Assembly: GCF_902497855.1 (NCBI RefSeq)
Contig: NZ_CABVHU010000017.1
Coordinates: forward strand, 62,001-126,000
Source: Pseudomonas fluorescens
Lineage (GTDB): Bacteria > Pseudomonadota > Gammaproteobacteria > Pseudomonadales > Pseudomonadaceae
Reading direction: 5' to 3'
Length of the DNA stretch: 64,000 nt
Of the stretch, positions 16,991 to 26,430 are shown one piece after another (position 1 is the stretch's first letter; every line of letters starts with the position of its first letter). Position numbers and translations under genes: made by a program. The notes beneath the pieces were generated by a model, which was given only the letters and a program-made list of their open reading frames with translations, made no database searches and had not been told where the DNA came from.

Positions 16991-17485
16991 ATGTCCCCGC
17001 TCGACACCTCCCTGCAAGACAGCGCCGCGCCGGAAGGCGTCTGCTACGGCTGCGGCAGCAGCAACCCCCACGGGCTGCACATCAAGAGCTTCTGGCATGA
17101 GGACGGCGTGCATGTCATGGCCGAGCATGTGCCCGAAGCCAAGTACTGCGGCTGGCCGGACCTGGTCTACGGCGGCCTCATCGCAATGCTGGTCGATTGC
17201 CATTCCAACTGGACGGCGATGGCCTATCACTACCGGCAGGAACAACGCGAGGCCGACAGCCTTCCGCGCATCAACTGCGTCACCGGCAACCTTGGCATCA
17301 AGTTCATCAAGCCGACCCCCATGGGCGTTCCGCTGACGTTGCGGGCGAAGGTCGAGGGGGATGTCGGACGCAAGACCCGGGTCATCTGCGAGGTGTGTGC
17401 GGGGGACGTGCTGACAGCGGTCGGCGACTCGGTTTTCGTTCGAGTCGATACCAGCCAATTGGCCGATGCGGCTCACGGACGCTAG
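16991..17485 (+). CDS. PaaI family thioesterase (hotdog fold)
   Basis: 164 residues. CYGCGSSNPHGLHIKSFW at the N-terminus and GWPDLVYGGLIAMLVDCHSN (with the helix-start aspartate near residue 72) mark a hotdog-fold acyl-CoA thioesterase of the PaaI/YbgC-like 4HBT group. A C-terminal strand region is VPLTLRAKVEGDVGRKTRVI. The substrate is unknown. TGAGGATG lies nine to fifteen bases upstream of the ATG. It is followed by a REP element and a convergent regulator gene. Confidence 0.82.
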   Translation: MSPLDTSLQDSAAPEGVCYGCGSSNPHGLHIKSFWHEDGVHVMAEHVPEAKYCGWPDLVYGGLIAMLVDCHSNWTAMAYHYRQEQREADSLPRINCVTGNLGIKFIKPTPMGVPLTLRAKVEGDVGRKTRVICEVCAGDVLTAVGDSVFVRVDTSQLADAAHGR

Positions 17486-17537
17486 CCGGCTATAACGACT
17501 CGGCTTTGTCCATGAGCAGTCCTCGAATGCGGTCCCT

Positions 17538-17560
17538 TGTAGGAGCAAGCTTGCTCGCGA
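17538..17560. repeat. Single REP-like element
   Basis: TGTAGGAGCAAGCTTGCTCG followed by CGA: the TGTAGGAGC REP class with an internal AGCAAGCTTGCT palindrome, between two convergent genes. Confidence 0.65.
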
Positions 17561-17577
17561 TGGTCGTTAACGAGCTT

Positions 17578-19359
17578 CTAGCTATTAATCACCTGTTGCA
17601 AGTGAATCGCCAGCTCCGTTGCAAACCGCCGCTCCGGTGTCTCGACATCAATGCCGAACAGCTCCTGGATCCGCGCGAGGCGATATCTGAGCGTTGTCAC
17701 ATGCACCCCCATTGCGTCCGCACAGGCCTGGCTACGGCAGCTTTCGCGCAGATAGGCAGTCAGTGTTTCCAGATAAGGCGTTTGATGCTTGCGATCATGG
17801 GCCAGCATTGCGCCCACGCTTTCGTTGACGAAGGTGCGAATATCTTCCCGACCCACCGCCGCCACAAAGATCGGGATCGGGCCGAAGTCCTGATCGGAAA
17901 TCGGCCCGCGGCGGCCAAACGAACGGGCAATTTCAATCAGCCGCCGGCAGCGCTCCCACGCGACCGGGTAATCGGTGAGCATCTTGCAAACACCACTGGC
18001 CAGCAGAATCGGCTCGCCGCCCAGATAGTGCGCCAGGTCATCGACAATCTGGCGCTTGAGTTTGGCCAGCCGCTCGCGACCTTTCTCGCCTTCGGACGGC
18101 ACCAGGCACACCAGGCCGTTGTCGACGATGATCACCGTCGAATGTATGCCTGCCCGCTGCAGAATGCGGGCGACGTTGTGGTGTAAATTCTTTGCCTCCC
18201 GGGCCTTGTCGCCATAATCGACAATGATCATCTGCTGCGCGGTGTTGAAGCCCAAACCCAGACGCTGGGCCCGCTGCTGAATGTCATCGGCGTCGCGCCA
18301 GCGGCCTTCGAGCACTTCGAACAAAAGCTCGGTCTGGGTGCGGGTTTCGAAGCGAAAGCGGATAAAACTGCGCATCATCTGCACGCTCAAGGCGAACTTG
18401 GCACTTTCCAGCATCAGCAGGTCCAGTTCGTTGACCGGCGCAGCCACCGGAAACAACACCAGCGCCCCCACCAATTCTTGATCGACCATCAACGGTTCGA
18501 TCTGCGCCCGCAAGGTGAACTGGCGTTGGCCGTCGTCGAGGAACAAGCTGACTGTGCTGCGCAAGGCACTGCGCAGGCTTTCATGGGTCGCTTTGGTGAT
18601 CTGCACACCCAGCACACCGGCGACCGCCGACTGCCAGGCGGCGTCATCGAACAATGCGCTGTCCGGCGAGCGACCCGCGACCACCTGGTTGGCGGTAAAG
18701 TCCACGGCAATCACGGGGTTGGGCAATTGATTGCCGACCATCAGCGCCAATGACGTCACCGAACCACCGCCCAGCACGTGTTCCAGCAAGGTGGTGTGCA
18801 CATGCAACGCCTGCTGCATGCGTTCGGCCGCGCGACGCTCGGCTTCCAGTTGCCGCTGACGCTCCACGGCGATGGCACCCAGGTGGATGATCATGCCGAG
18901 GAACACCCGGTCTTCCTCCGACACGTCCATGAGCGTACGGGAGATCACGCTGAGCACCATGGGTCGACCATCGAAGTCGTTGCAGTTCATCGGCATCACC
19001 ATCACCGTGCGGTAATCCCGTTCCACGGATTCGTGGCGATAACCGGGGTACTCGCATACGCGTACGTCACGAATGAACACCGGCTCATTGCGCTGCAGGG
19101 CGGTCATCACCGGGCTGGAGGACAGCTCCCAGCAATCCACCAGCGGCCGCTGCACCAGGGTCGGGTCGTGGCGGGCGATGACATGGCCAAAACCGGCCTC
19201 CATGTCGATGGCCATGATCGAGCTCATGGTCCAGTGGGTATGCCGGCAACTGGCGTAGACCAACTGGTGCAGCATCGATTGCAGATCACCGCCGGAGTTG
19301 ATCTGACTCGCTACATCGCGCAACGACAGTATCTGCATTTCTCGATTCAAGGCGCTCAC
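17578..19359 (-). CDS. PucR/CdaR-type helix-turn-helix transcriptional regulator with GAF domain
   Basis: 593 residues. The N-terminal GAF sensor domain (about 20-170) is followed by a central GGDEF-like/CdaR linker (about 330-460: QRAQRLGLGFNTAQQMIIV, STVIIVDNGLVCLVPSEGE) and the C-terminal PucR helix-turn-helix YLRESCRSQACADAMGVHVT with TLRYRLARIQELFG. Such regulators sense purine or other ring-nitrogen metabolites. It is transcribed divergently from the flavin monooxygenase cluster across 168 bp, so it very likely controls it. The binding sites cannot be fixed by eye. Confidence 0.85.
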   Translation of the reverse strand: MSALNREMQILSLRDVASQINSGGDLQSMLHQLVYASCRHTHWTMSSIMAIDMEAGFGHVIARHDPTLVQRPLVDCWELSSSPVMTALQRNEPVFIRDVRVCEYPGYRHESVERDYRTVMVMPMNCNDFDGRPMVLSVISRTLMDVSEEDRVFLGMIIHLGAIAVERQRQLEAERRAAERMQQALHVHTTLLEHVLGGGSVTSLALMVGNQLPNPVIAVDFTANQVVAGRSPDSALFDDAAWQSAVAGVLGVQITKATHESLRSALRSTVSLFLDDGQRQFTLRAQIEPLMVDQELVGALVLFPVAAPVNELDLLMLESAKFALSVQMMRSFIRFRFETRTQTELLFEVLEGRWRDADDIQQRAQRLGLGFNTAQQMIIVDYGDKAREAKNLHHNVARILQRAGIHSTVIIVDNGLVCLVPSEGEKGRERLAKLKRQIVDDLAHYLGGEPILLASGVCKMLTDYPVAWERCRRLIEIARSFGRRGPISDQDFGPIPIFVAAVGREDIRTFVNESVGAMLAHDRKHQTPYLETLTAYLRESCRSQACADAMGVHVTTLRYRLARIQELFGIDVETPERRFATELAIHLQQVINS

Positions 19360-19527
19360 CTGAACATGGAGGTCACGGCAGCCACGTTGCCTGCCAGGCC
19401 CGCCGGATACTTGCGCCGTTTCCGAGCAATGTCCAACTAATTTTCACTGCGAAACCACGGAAGACGCTCCTTCCCTTTGCTCCTAGCCTAAGGCCACAAC
19501 CAACAGCCACAAGGGCGACGAGTCATC
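19360..19527. promoter_or_regulatory. Divergent promoter region of the flavin monooxygenase cluster
   Basis: 168 bp between the PucR-type regulator and the first structural gene, flanked by opposed starts. No gene was seen in it; TCCTAGCCTAAGGCC may be part of a core promoter, but this is weak. Confidence 0.4.
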
Positions 19528-20127
19528 ATGAATCTGGACAATCTGGGCGTCAGGAAATACTGCACCTTTATCGAAGAAACCTTTATCGAAGGCGGCAAGG
19601 ACGCCGGCAAGCCGATCACCCTGATCGTCGTCGCCGCCGTGTTGAAGAACCCCTGGGCCGGCCAGGGTTTCGTCGAAAACCTGCGTCCGGAGATCCTGCG
19701 CCTGGCCCCGGGCCTGGGCTATGAAATGACCCGCCGCCTGACGGCCCTGATGCCGGGCGGCAAGGTCGAAGCCTTTGGCAAGGCTGCCGCCGTGGGGGTC
19801 AATGGGGAGATCGAACACGCCTCGGGGCTGATCCACACCCTGCGCTTCGGCAACCTGTTCCGCGACGCCGTACAAGGCACCGCCTACCTGAGTTTCACCA
19901 ACACCCGCAACGCTCCTGGCGCCCTGCTCTCCCTGCCGATGGTGCACAAAAGCGAAACCGGCAAACGCTCGCACTTCCTGACCGCCAACTTCCAGGTCGC
20001 CGATGCACCGGGCCCGGACGAAGTGCTGATCGCGATCGGCGCCAGCGACGGCTCCCGTGCGCATCCAAGGATTGCCGACCGCTATCAAGACATGGCGGAG
20101 ATGGAAGCGGAACAGCCAACGGGCTGA
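19528..20127 (+). CDS. Amino acid synthesis family protein (DUF1185)
   Basis: 199 residues matching the DUF1185/AA_synth family: KPITLIVVAAVLKNPWAGQG near residue 29, GKAAAVGVNGEIEHASGLIH near 90, and NAPGALLSLPMVHKSE near 131. The family is named 'amino acid synthesis' by annotation only; its biochemical role is not established. It is the first gene of a cluster with flavin reductase, aldehyde dehydrogenase, luciferase-like monooxygenase, hydrolase and carboxymuconolactone decarboxylase-like genes, so a hydrolase or isomerase step on a ring-cleavage product is plausible. Confidence 0.82.
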   Translation: MNLDNLGVRKYCTFIEETFIEGGKDAGKPITLIVVAAVLKNPWAGQGFVENLRPEILRLAPGLGYEMTRRLTALMPGGKVEAFGKAAAVGVNGEIEHASGLIHTLRFGNLFRDAVQGTAYLSFTNTRNAPGALLSLPMVHKSETGKRSHFLTANFQVADAPGPDEVLIAIGASDGSRAHPRIADRYQDMAEMEAEQPTG

Positions 20128-20240
20128 CCCCTGCTCCTTATCACAGCAAAACTTCCACAAATGTCCTCTTGATCGACGCAAGCCCACGCGTTTTCTTCCC
20201 CGTAGGCTTGCTCCATACAACAAGAAACAGGAGCACTGCG

Positions 20241-21203
20241 ATGCCCAGCACCGAGATCAACGCCAACGTTGCAGCCGTCGATCCGGGCGCCTTGCGCCAG
20301 GCTTTCGGCACCTTCGTGACCGGTGTCACCGTCATCACGACCCATGACGCCGAAGGCAACCCACGGGGCATGACGGCCAACTCGTTCACCTCGGTTTCCC
20401 TCGACCCGCCCCTGCTGCTGGTGTGCGTCGGCAAATCGGCGGCCAGCTACAGTGCTTTCGCAGCCAGCGAACAGTTTGCCGTCAACTTGCTGCATGAAGG
20501 ACAGGTGGATGTCTCGGGCACCTTTGCCTCCAAGTCGCCAGACAAGTTCCAGACCGTCAATCACGACACGGTTCACACCGGCGCACCCATCCTCACCGAC
20601 AGCCTGACCTGGTTCGATTGCACCGTACACCAGCGCATTGAAGCCGGCGACCACCTGGTACTGATCGGCCAGGTCCGCGCCTTCGGCACCAGCCCCAAGT
20701 TGCCACTGTGCTTCTGCCGGGGCCGCTACGGGAATATCCAGGACCCATTGCCGGCCAGTTGGCTGGACTCGCACAAGATGATCATCGGCTACCTGATCGA
20801 AGCCGACGAGGCGATCCTGTTTCGCGCCGATGGCCAAGGCGGCTGGACCCTGCCCGTGGCCGGCAAGCGCAAGGGCTTCATCGATGCCGGCCAAAGCTCG
20901 CTGCCGGTCGAACTGGAGTCGACTTTTCTGTATTCGGCGTTCGATGTCGACGACACCGACCCCGGTTACCTGATCTACCGCGCCCAACTCGACAGCCTTG
21001 ATGTCGAGTTGCCCGACACCCTGCGCTTCTTCCCCCTCGACGACTTGCCCATCGAGTTGATGCCGGTCAACGAACTGCGCTCGGTGGTGCGCCGCTATGC
21101 CCGCGAGCGCCAGAACCAGCAGTTCGGCATTTACACCGGCTCTGCCGCCAGTGGCCGGGTGGCGATGATCGATAACCGCGTACTGGCTGCCGAATCCCTT
21201 TGA
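20241..21203 (+). CDS. Flavin reductase with fused C-terminal degenerate Nudix-like domain
   Basis: 320 residues. Residues about 13-165 are a flavin reductase domain that binds FMN: RQAFGTFVTGVTVITT, MTANSFTSVSLDPPLLLVCV and GDHLVLIGQV. Residues about 180-320 look like a Nudix fold (STFLYSAFDVDDTDPGYLIY, LRFFPLDDLP, RSVVRRYARERQNQQFGIYT) without the catalytic box, so this domain may be a ligand sensor. ATG 20241 has AGGAG seven bases upstream. It should supply reduced flavin to the luciferase-like oxygenase two genes downstream, as TgnA does for TgnB in the trigonelline pathway of Acinetobacter. Confidence 0.82.
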   Translation: MPSTEINANVAAVDPGALRQAFGTFVTGVTVITTHDAEGNPRGMTANSFTSVSLDPPLLLVCVGKSAASYSAFAASEQFAVNLLHEGQVDVSGTFASKSPDKFQTVNHDTVHTGAPILTDSLTWFDCTVHQRIEAGDHLVLIGQVRAFGTSPKLPLCFCRGRYGNIQDPLPASWLDSHKMIIGYLIEADEAILFRADGQGGWTLPVAGKRKGFIDAGQSSLPVELESTFLYSAFDVDDTDPGYLIYRAQLDSLDVELPDTLRFFPLDDLPIELMPVNELRSVVRRYARERQNQQFGIYTGSAASGRVAMIDNRVLAAESL

Positions 21204-21225
21204 CCCGCACCCACAGGACTCATCC

Positions 21226-22737
21226 ATGAAAACCACGGTCAGCGCCCTTGAGGGCAACCGCCTTAACCTGTTCATCGACGGCCGGTTCGTCGCACCTGGC
21301 AGCGAAACCTGGGTCGACAGTTTCGACCCCACCACCGGCCAGGCCTGGTACCAATTCGCCCAGGCCGACGCCAGCGATGTAGGCCGCGCGGTCGCCTCGG
21401 CGCAGAAGACTTTCGACGATCCGCAATGGCGCAACATGACGCCTACCGCACGGGGCAAATTGCTGTATCGCCTGGCGCAACTGGTGGCCGAAAACGCCGA
21501 AGAACTGGCCCTGCTGGAAACCCGCGACAACGGCAAGCTGCTACGGGAAATGCGTGCCCAGATGAGCGCCCTGCCCGACGCTTACATTTACTTCGCCGGC
21601 ATGGCCGACAAGCTGCAAGGCGAAACCATCCCGGTCAACAAGCTCAATCAGCTCAACTACAGCACCCGCGAACCGCTGGGGGTGATCGGCATGATCACCC
21701 CGTGGAACTCGCCGCTGATGCTGCTCACCGGCACCCTGGCGCCGTGCCTGGCCATTGGCAATACCGTGGTGATCAAACCGTCCGAACATGCCAGCGCCTC
21801 CACCCTGGCCTTGGCCGAACTGGTGATCGAAGCAGGCTTCCCGGCCGGCGTAGTCAATGTCGTCACCGGTGACGGCGCCGTCACCGGCGATGCCCTGACT
21901 CGCCACCCGGACATCGCCAAGTATGTATTCACCGGCAGCACCGAAACCGGCCGACGCATCGCCGGCAATGCCGCGAACAACCTGGTGCCGTGCCAGATGG
22001 AACTGGGCGGCAAGTCACCCCACGTGGTGTTTGCCGACGTCGACATCGACAAGGCCGTCAATGGCGTGGTCTCCGGCATCTTCGCCGCCGCCGGGCAAAC
22101 CTGCGTCGCCGGTTCGCGCTGCTTTGTCGAAGCGCCGATCTACGACAAATTCGTGGAAGCCCTGGTGGAGCGCACCCAACGCATCAAGGTTGGCCACCCC
22201 ATGGAGGAACACACCGATATCGGCCCGCTGGCACTGCAAGCCCAACTGCAAAAACTCGAAGGCTACATCGCCAGCGGCGTGAAACTGGGTGCTCAGGCGG
22301 CCATCGGCGGCAAGCGCCCCAGTGGCTCGCACCTGGCCGAAGGCTGGTACTTCGAGCCGACGGTGATGGCCAACGCCAGCAACGACATGCCGTTCATGCG
22401 CGATGAATTGTTCGGGCCAGTGGTCGGCGTGATGCCGTTCACCTCGGAAGAACACATGATCAGCCTGGCCAACGACACCCACTACGGCCTGGCCTCGGGC
22501 ATCTGGACGCAGAACATCGACCGTGCCATGCGCTTCGCCAACCGGATCGACGCCGGCACAGTGTGGATCAACACCTACCGCAGTTCGGCCTACATGTCCG
22601 CCAACGGTGGCTTCAAGCAGAGCGGTTATGGCCGGCGCGGCGGCTTTGATGTGATGCGCGAGTTTTCCCGGGCCAAGAACGTGGTCATCGACTATTCCGG
22701 CGAGATGCAAGACCCCTTCGTTATCCGCCTGCGCTGA
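21226..22737 (+). CDS. Aldehyde dehydrogenase family protein
   Basis: 503 residues with all ALDH landmarks: PWNSPL with Asn161, IKPSEHAS, the Rossmann segment FTGSTETGRRI, ELGGKSPHVVF with Glu259 and the nucleophile Cys293 in GQTCVAGSR. It oxidises an aldehyde to the acid with NAD(P). Its place between the flavin reductase and oxygenase genes suggests that it oxidises the semialdehyde made by oxidative ring opening, the role of TgnC in trigonelline breakdown. The next gene starts 18 bases after its stop. Confidence 0.88.
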   Translation: MKTTVSALEGNRLNLFIDGRFVAPGSETWVDSFDPTTGQAWYQFAQADASDVGRAVASAQKTFDDPQWRNMTPTARGKLLYRLAQLVAENAEELALLETRDNGKLLREMRAQMSALPDAYIYFAGMADKLQGETIPVNKLNQLNYSTREPLGVIGMITPWNSPLMLLTGTLAPCLAIGNTVVIKPSEHASASTLALAELVIEAGFPAGVVNVVTGDGAVTGDALTRHPDIAKYVFTGSTETGRRIAGNAANNLVPCQMELGGKSPHVVFADVDIDKAVNGVVSGIFAAAGQTCVAGSRCFVEAPIYDKFVEALVERTQRIKVGHPMEEHTDIGPLALQAQLQKLEGYIASGVKLGAQAAIGGKRPSGSHLAEGWYFEPTVMANASNDMPFMRDELFGPVVGVMPFTSEEHMISLANDTHYGLASGIWTQNIDRAMRFANRIDAGTVWINTYRSSAYMSANGGFKQSGYGRRGGFDVMREFSRAKNVVIDYSGEMQDPFVIRLR

Positions 22738-22755
22738 TTATTCAAGGAGCACCTT

Positions 22756-23832
22756 ATGAAATTTGCCGTATCCCTGAGCATGGAACGCTTTTCCCCTGAC
22801 GTGCCCATGCAGACGGTCATGGCCAACCTGCTGGAACTGGCGCAGATCGCTGATGAAGGCGGCTTCGAAACCCTGTGGACTTCGGAGCATCACACGCTCG
22901 AATGCACCATTGCCCCCAACCCGTTCCAGACCCTGGTATGGCTGGCCCAGCACACCCAGCGCATTCGCCTGGGCACCGCGACCCTGGCGGCCGCTTACTG
23001 GCATCCGATCCGCCTGGCCGGTGAAGCCGCACTGTGCGATCACCTGACCAAGGGCCGCCTGGAGTTCGGTATCGCCCGCGGCTCTTATCAATACGAATTC
23101 GACCGCATGACCCCCGGCCTGCAACAACAGGAAGGCGTGGGCTACATGAAGGAACTGGTGCCGGCGGTGCAAAAACTCTGGGCCGGCGATTACGCCCATG
23201 ACGGCCACTACTGGAGATTCCCGCTGACGGCCGCCGTGCCCAAGCCGTTGCAAAAGGATCACCCGCGTATCTGGGTGGCCGCACGGGATCCGGGCACCTT
23301 CGATTGGGCCGTGAGCATCGGCGCCAACATTCTCTCCACCCCGCTCTCGGCCCCGGCGGCGGAAATCGCTGTGCTAGGAGAGAAGTTCAACAAAGCCGTG
23401 GCCGACAACCCCCATGTACCGCGCCCGCGCTTCATGATGCAGCGCCGCACCTGCGTCTACGCCAAGCCTGAGGATTGGGAGCTGCCGGTCAAGCACAGCA
23501 TGGACTTTGGCCGCGCCTTCGAAAACCTCATGCAGAACGTCGGCACCGTGCACAACGGCTTCCCCGAGCCAGTGCCCTTTGAGGCCGTGCGGGGCAAAGA
23601 GAACTACAACCCGCAAAACCTGCGGCGCAACCTGATGTTCGGCACCCCGGTGGAAATCATTGAAAAGCTGCTCGACTACGAAGCCGCGGGCGTCGATCAG
23701 TATTGCCTGGGCCTCACCTTCAACCTGCCGTTCGAATTGCAAAAACAGACCCTGCGCCTGTTTATCGATGAAGTGATGCCGGTGTTCGCCGAACGCGAAC
23801 GTGCCAAACGCCACGACAAGGTCGCGAGGTAA
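22756..23832 (+). CDS. LLM class flavin-dependent monooxygenase
   Basis: 358 residues of the bacterial luciferase-like TIM-barrel family: EGGFETLWTSEHH near residue 35, RIRLGTATLAAAYWHP near 72 and GRLEFGIARGSYQYEFDRMT near 100 are typical. It uses reduced flavin from the upstream reductase and O2. The cluster as a whole resembles the ring-cleaving oxygenases of trigonelline (TgnB) and pyridine (PyrA), which open an N-heterocycle without a metal. AAGGAG lies eight bases upstream of the ATG. The substrate is inferred, not shown. Confidence 0.88.
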   Translation: MKFAVSLSMERFSPDVPMQTVMANLLELAQIADEGGFETLWTSEHHTLECTIAPNPFQTLVWLAQHTQRIRLGTATLAAAYWHPIRLAGEAALCDHLTKGRLEFGIARGSYQYEFDRMTPGLQQQEGVGYMKELVPAVQKLWAGDYAHDGHYWRFPLTAAVPKPLQKDHPRIWVAARDPGTFDWAVSIGANILSTPLSAPAAEIAVLGEKFNKAVADNPHVPRPRFMMQRRTCVYAKPEDWELPVKHSMDFGRAFENLMQNVGTVHNGFPEPVPFEAVRGKENYNPQNLRRNLMFGTPVEIIEKLLDYEAAGVDQYCLGLTFNLPFELQKQTLRLFIDEVMPVFAERERAKRHDKVAR

Positions 23833-23837
23833 TCGTC

Positions 23838-24653
23838 ATGGGCCAGGTACAACAATTCAGTGTGGCCAATGTCACGCTCAACTATCGCCTCGACGGCCAC
23901 GGACCACGTCCGCTGGTGTGCATTCATGGGGTCGGTTCGAGCCTTGAAGCCTGGGGCGAAGTGGTGGCGGGTCTGGAAGACCGGTTCACCGTTCTGACCT
24001 TCGATCTGCGCGGTCACGGCCGGTCTTCTCGCACTCCGGGTCGCTATGAAATAGACCACTTGGTGGGTGAAACGCTGGCCCTGGCCGATCATGTCGGTTT
24101 CAAGCGCTTCGATCTGGCCGGCTTTTCTCTGGGCGGCTTGGTCGCCCAGTGTCTGGCTCTGACTCACCCGGCGCGGGTTCAGCGCCTGGTGTTGCTGTCG
24201 ACGGTCGCCGGGCGCAATGCGCAGGAACGCGAACGGGTACAAACACGTCTGGCGGCCTTGCAAGCCGGCGAACCGGTAGCGCATTACGAAGCATCGCTGT
24301 CGCGCTGGTTGACCGAGGATTTTCAAGCGCGTCACCCTCAAGCCGTCAACCGTCTGCGGCAACAGAACGCCAACAATGATCCGGGTTGTTATGCGGCGGC
24401 GTATCGGGTGTTGGCAGAGTCGGATTTCGCCGACCAGCTCCAGCGGATTCGCTGCCCGACGCTGATTGCCACGGGTGCCGACGATGCGGGTTCCAACCCG
24501 AGAATGGCGGCCTTCATGCACGAGCGCATCCACGGCTCGCAGCTGAAAATCCTGCCGGGGTTGCGACACTGCATTCTCATTGAAGCGCCGGAACAGGTGG
24601 CGAATCTGATGCGCGATTTTCTTGTTGATGAACCGGAGATACAGCATGAATAA
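23838..24653 (+). CDS. Alpha/beta fold hydrolase
   Basis: 271 residues with oxyanion motif CIHGVGSS (28-35), nucleophile elbow AGFSLGG with Ser97, an acid near residue 220 in GADDAGS and the histidine in GLRHCIL near 248. It is of the 3-oxoadipate enol-lactonase size class. It begins five bases after the oxygenase stop. In trigonelline degradation the hydrolase TgnD cleaves the N-formyl-enamine product to succinate semialdehyde, methylamine and formate; this gene occupies the matching slot. Its stop overlaps the next gene by eight bases. Confidence 0.85.
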   Translation: MGQVQQFSVANVTLNYRLDGHGPRPLVCIHGVGSSLEAWGEVVAGLEDRFTVLTFDLRGHGRSSRTPGRYEIDHLVGETLALADHVGFKRFDLAGFSLGGLVAQCLALTHPARVQRLVLLSTVAGRNAQERERVQTRLAALQAGEPVAHYEASLSRWLTEDFQARHPQAVNRLRQQNANNDPGCYAAAYRVLAESDFADQLQRIRCPTLIATGADDAGSNPRMAAFMHERIHGSQLKILPGLRHCILIEAPEQVANLMRDFLVDEPEIQHE

Positions 24654-25041
24654 GTCATTGCAGGCCCAGGGTGAAACGGTTCGCCGCCGGGTTCTGGGGA
24701 ACGCTTACGTCGACCAGGCGCTGGGCAAGGCCGATGATTTCTCTCGGCCGTTCCAGGACGTGCTCAACGAATATTGCTGGGGCATGGTCTGGACCGATGA
24801 AGGCCTGGACCTCAAGCAACGCAGCCTGCTGAACCTCGGCATGCTCGCGGCGCTGGGCCGCATGGATGAGTTTGGTACACACTTCTGCGGCGCCATCCGC
24901 AACGGCCTCAAGGACGAGGAACTGCGCTGCGCCCTGATACAGATCGCGGTGTACTGCGGAGCACCGGCGGGTGTCGAAGCCTTCCGAGTCGCCCGTAAAG
25001 CGCGGGAAAGCATGGATACGGCAGATTCTGCGACCGGCTGA
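24646..25041 (+). CDS. Carboxymuconolactone decarboxylase family protein
   Basis: 131 residues resembling PcaC-type 4-carboxymuconolactone decarboxylases: RSLLNLGMLAALGRMDEFGT and ALIQIAVYCGAPAGVEAFR. The AhpD-type CxxC pair is absent, so peroxidase chemistry is unlikely. The ATG lies inside the end of the hydrolase gene with CGGAGA eight bases upstream, which indicates translational coupling. It is the last gene of the flavin monooxygenase cluster; decarboxylation or lactone processing of a cleavage product is the likely role. Confidence 0.83.
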   Translation: MNKSLQAQGETVRRRVLGNAYVDQALGKADDFSRPFQDVLNEYCWGMVWTDEGLDLKQRSLLNLGMLAALGRMDEFGTHFCGAIRNGLKDEELRCALIQIAVYCGAPAGVEAFRVARKARESMDTADSATG

Positions 25042-25221
25042 CGACTCAGCCTTGCGCTCGCCCTGGCGCTCATGCTGTAAGTGCCCCCGCACAACAACAA
25101 GAATTTTTCAGATTGCACCTTTACGCCCGAAGCATTTGAAAGACCATTAACTGCCAGAAGCCCAAAAATTTCTCTTCATGAAATTTTCCACAGATCGAAA
25201 AACAACAATTGGAGGCAATTG

Positions 25222-26430
25222 GTGAGCGAACGACTGAAGATTGAGAACCTCTACAAGGTCTTCTCCTCGACCCCCGACAGAGCCATGCAGCTCTTGACCG
25301 CCGGTGCCAGCAAAGACCGGATCCTGGCCGAGACCGCGACGGTGGTCGGCCTCAACAACGTGTCGCTGTCTATTCCCAGCGGTGCGATCTACATGATCAT
25401 GGGCCTCTCCGGTTCAGGGAAATCCACCCTGGCCCGCTGCATCAATCGCTTGAACGAACCCACGGCTGGCAAGATCCTGCTGGACGGCAAAGACCTGGTT
25501 GCCCTGAACGAAAGTGAGTTGCGGGAGGTGCGACGAACGCGCATCTCGATGGTGTTCCAGCACTTCGCCCTGCTTCCGAACAAGACCGTGATCGAGAACA
25601 CCGAGTTCGGTCTCAAGCTTCGCGGCGTTCCTGCCGCCCAGCGGCGCAAGCGCGCCGAGGAAGTGCTGGCCATCGTTGGCCTGGCCAAGTGGGCCGATCA
25701 TCACCCCCATGAATTGTCCGGAGGCATGCGCCAGCGGGTTGGGCTGGCTCGCGCTCTGACCACCGACGCCGATGTGTTGATCATGGACGAAGCCTTCAGC
25801 GCCCTCGACCCGTTGATCCGTACGGAAATGCAGGACGAACTGCTGCGCCTGCAACGCACTCTGAAAAAGACCATTTTGTTTATCACACACGACTTCCAGG
25901 AGGCGCTGAAGCTCGGCACGCGCATTGCGATCATGGCGGATGGCCAAGTAGTACGCGAAGGCACACCCCAGGAAATCGTCGCTAATCCCGGCAGCGACTA
26001 CGTTGCCGGATTCACCCGCGATGTGGATCGATCACGGCTTTTTGATGCGCGCTCAATCATGGAAGCCGCTGGCACTCTGCTGGTCCAGGGCGACATCCGT
26101 ATCGTCGGCAATGAAAGCGCCAGCGCGTTTGTGCTCAATGCCGCCGGCAAGGCGATTGGCGTTCTGGATTCGCGCGCACTGCTGGCTGTGGGCGGTGGCG
26201 CCGATGCGCAGCAACGCCTGTCTCTGCAGTTTGTCAGCGTACCGGCCAGCGCCAGGCTGGTAGAAGTGGCGCGATTGCTCAAGCCCGGCCTGCCGGTGGC
26301 GGTGGTCGATGATGACGGCGTGTTTGCAGGCACTCTCAACAGTGCCCACATCCTCGATTGCATCGCCGGCCTGCCTTCCAGCCTCCCGTCCACCCGCCCT
26401 TCCGTCTCGGAGGTTGCATACCATGCTTAG
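25222..26430 (+). CDS. Quaternary ammonium (glycine betaine/proline type) ABC transporter ATP-binding protein
   Basis: 402 residues of the ProV/OpuAA class: the N-terminal extension LYKVFSSTPDRAMQLL, Walker A GLSGSGKST, Q-loop MVFQHFALLPNKT, signature LSGGMRQRVGLARAL, Walker B VLIMDEAFSALD and H-loop FITHDF. A C-terminal CBS-like pair (about 270-395) may regulate it. The start is GTG 25222 with GGAGG six bases upstream. The 180-bp gap before it suggests its own promoter. It overlaps the permease gene by eight bases. Proximity to a ring-cleavage cluster suggests import of a betaine such as trigonelline. Confidence 0.87.
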   Translation: MSERLKIENLYKVFSSTPDRAMQLLTAGASKDRILAETATVVGLNNVSLSIPSGAIYMIMGLSGSGKSTLARCINRLNEPTAGKILLDGKDLVALNESELREVRRTRISMVFQHFALLPNKTVIENTEFGLKLRGVPAAQRRKRAEEVLAIVGLAKWADHHPHELSGGMRQRVGLARALTTDADVLIMDEAFSALDPLIRTEMQDELLRLQRTLKKTILFITHDFQEALKLGTRIAIMADGQVVREGTPQEIVANPGSDYVAGFTRDVDRSRLFDARSIMEAAGTLLVQGDIRIVGNESASAFVLNAAGKAIGVLDSRALLAVGGGADAQQRLSLQFVSVPASARLVEVARLLKPGLPVAVVDDDGVFAGTLNSAHILDCIAGLPSSLPSTRPSVSEVAYHA

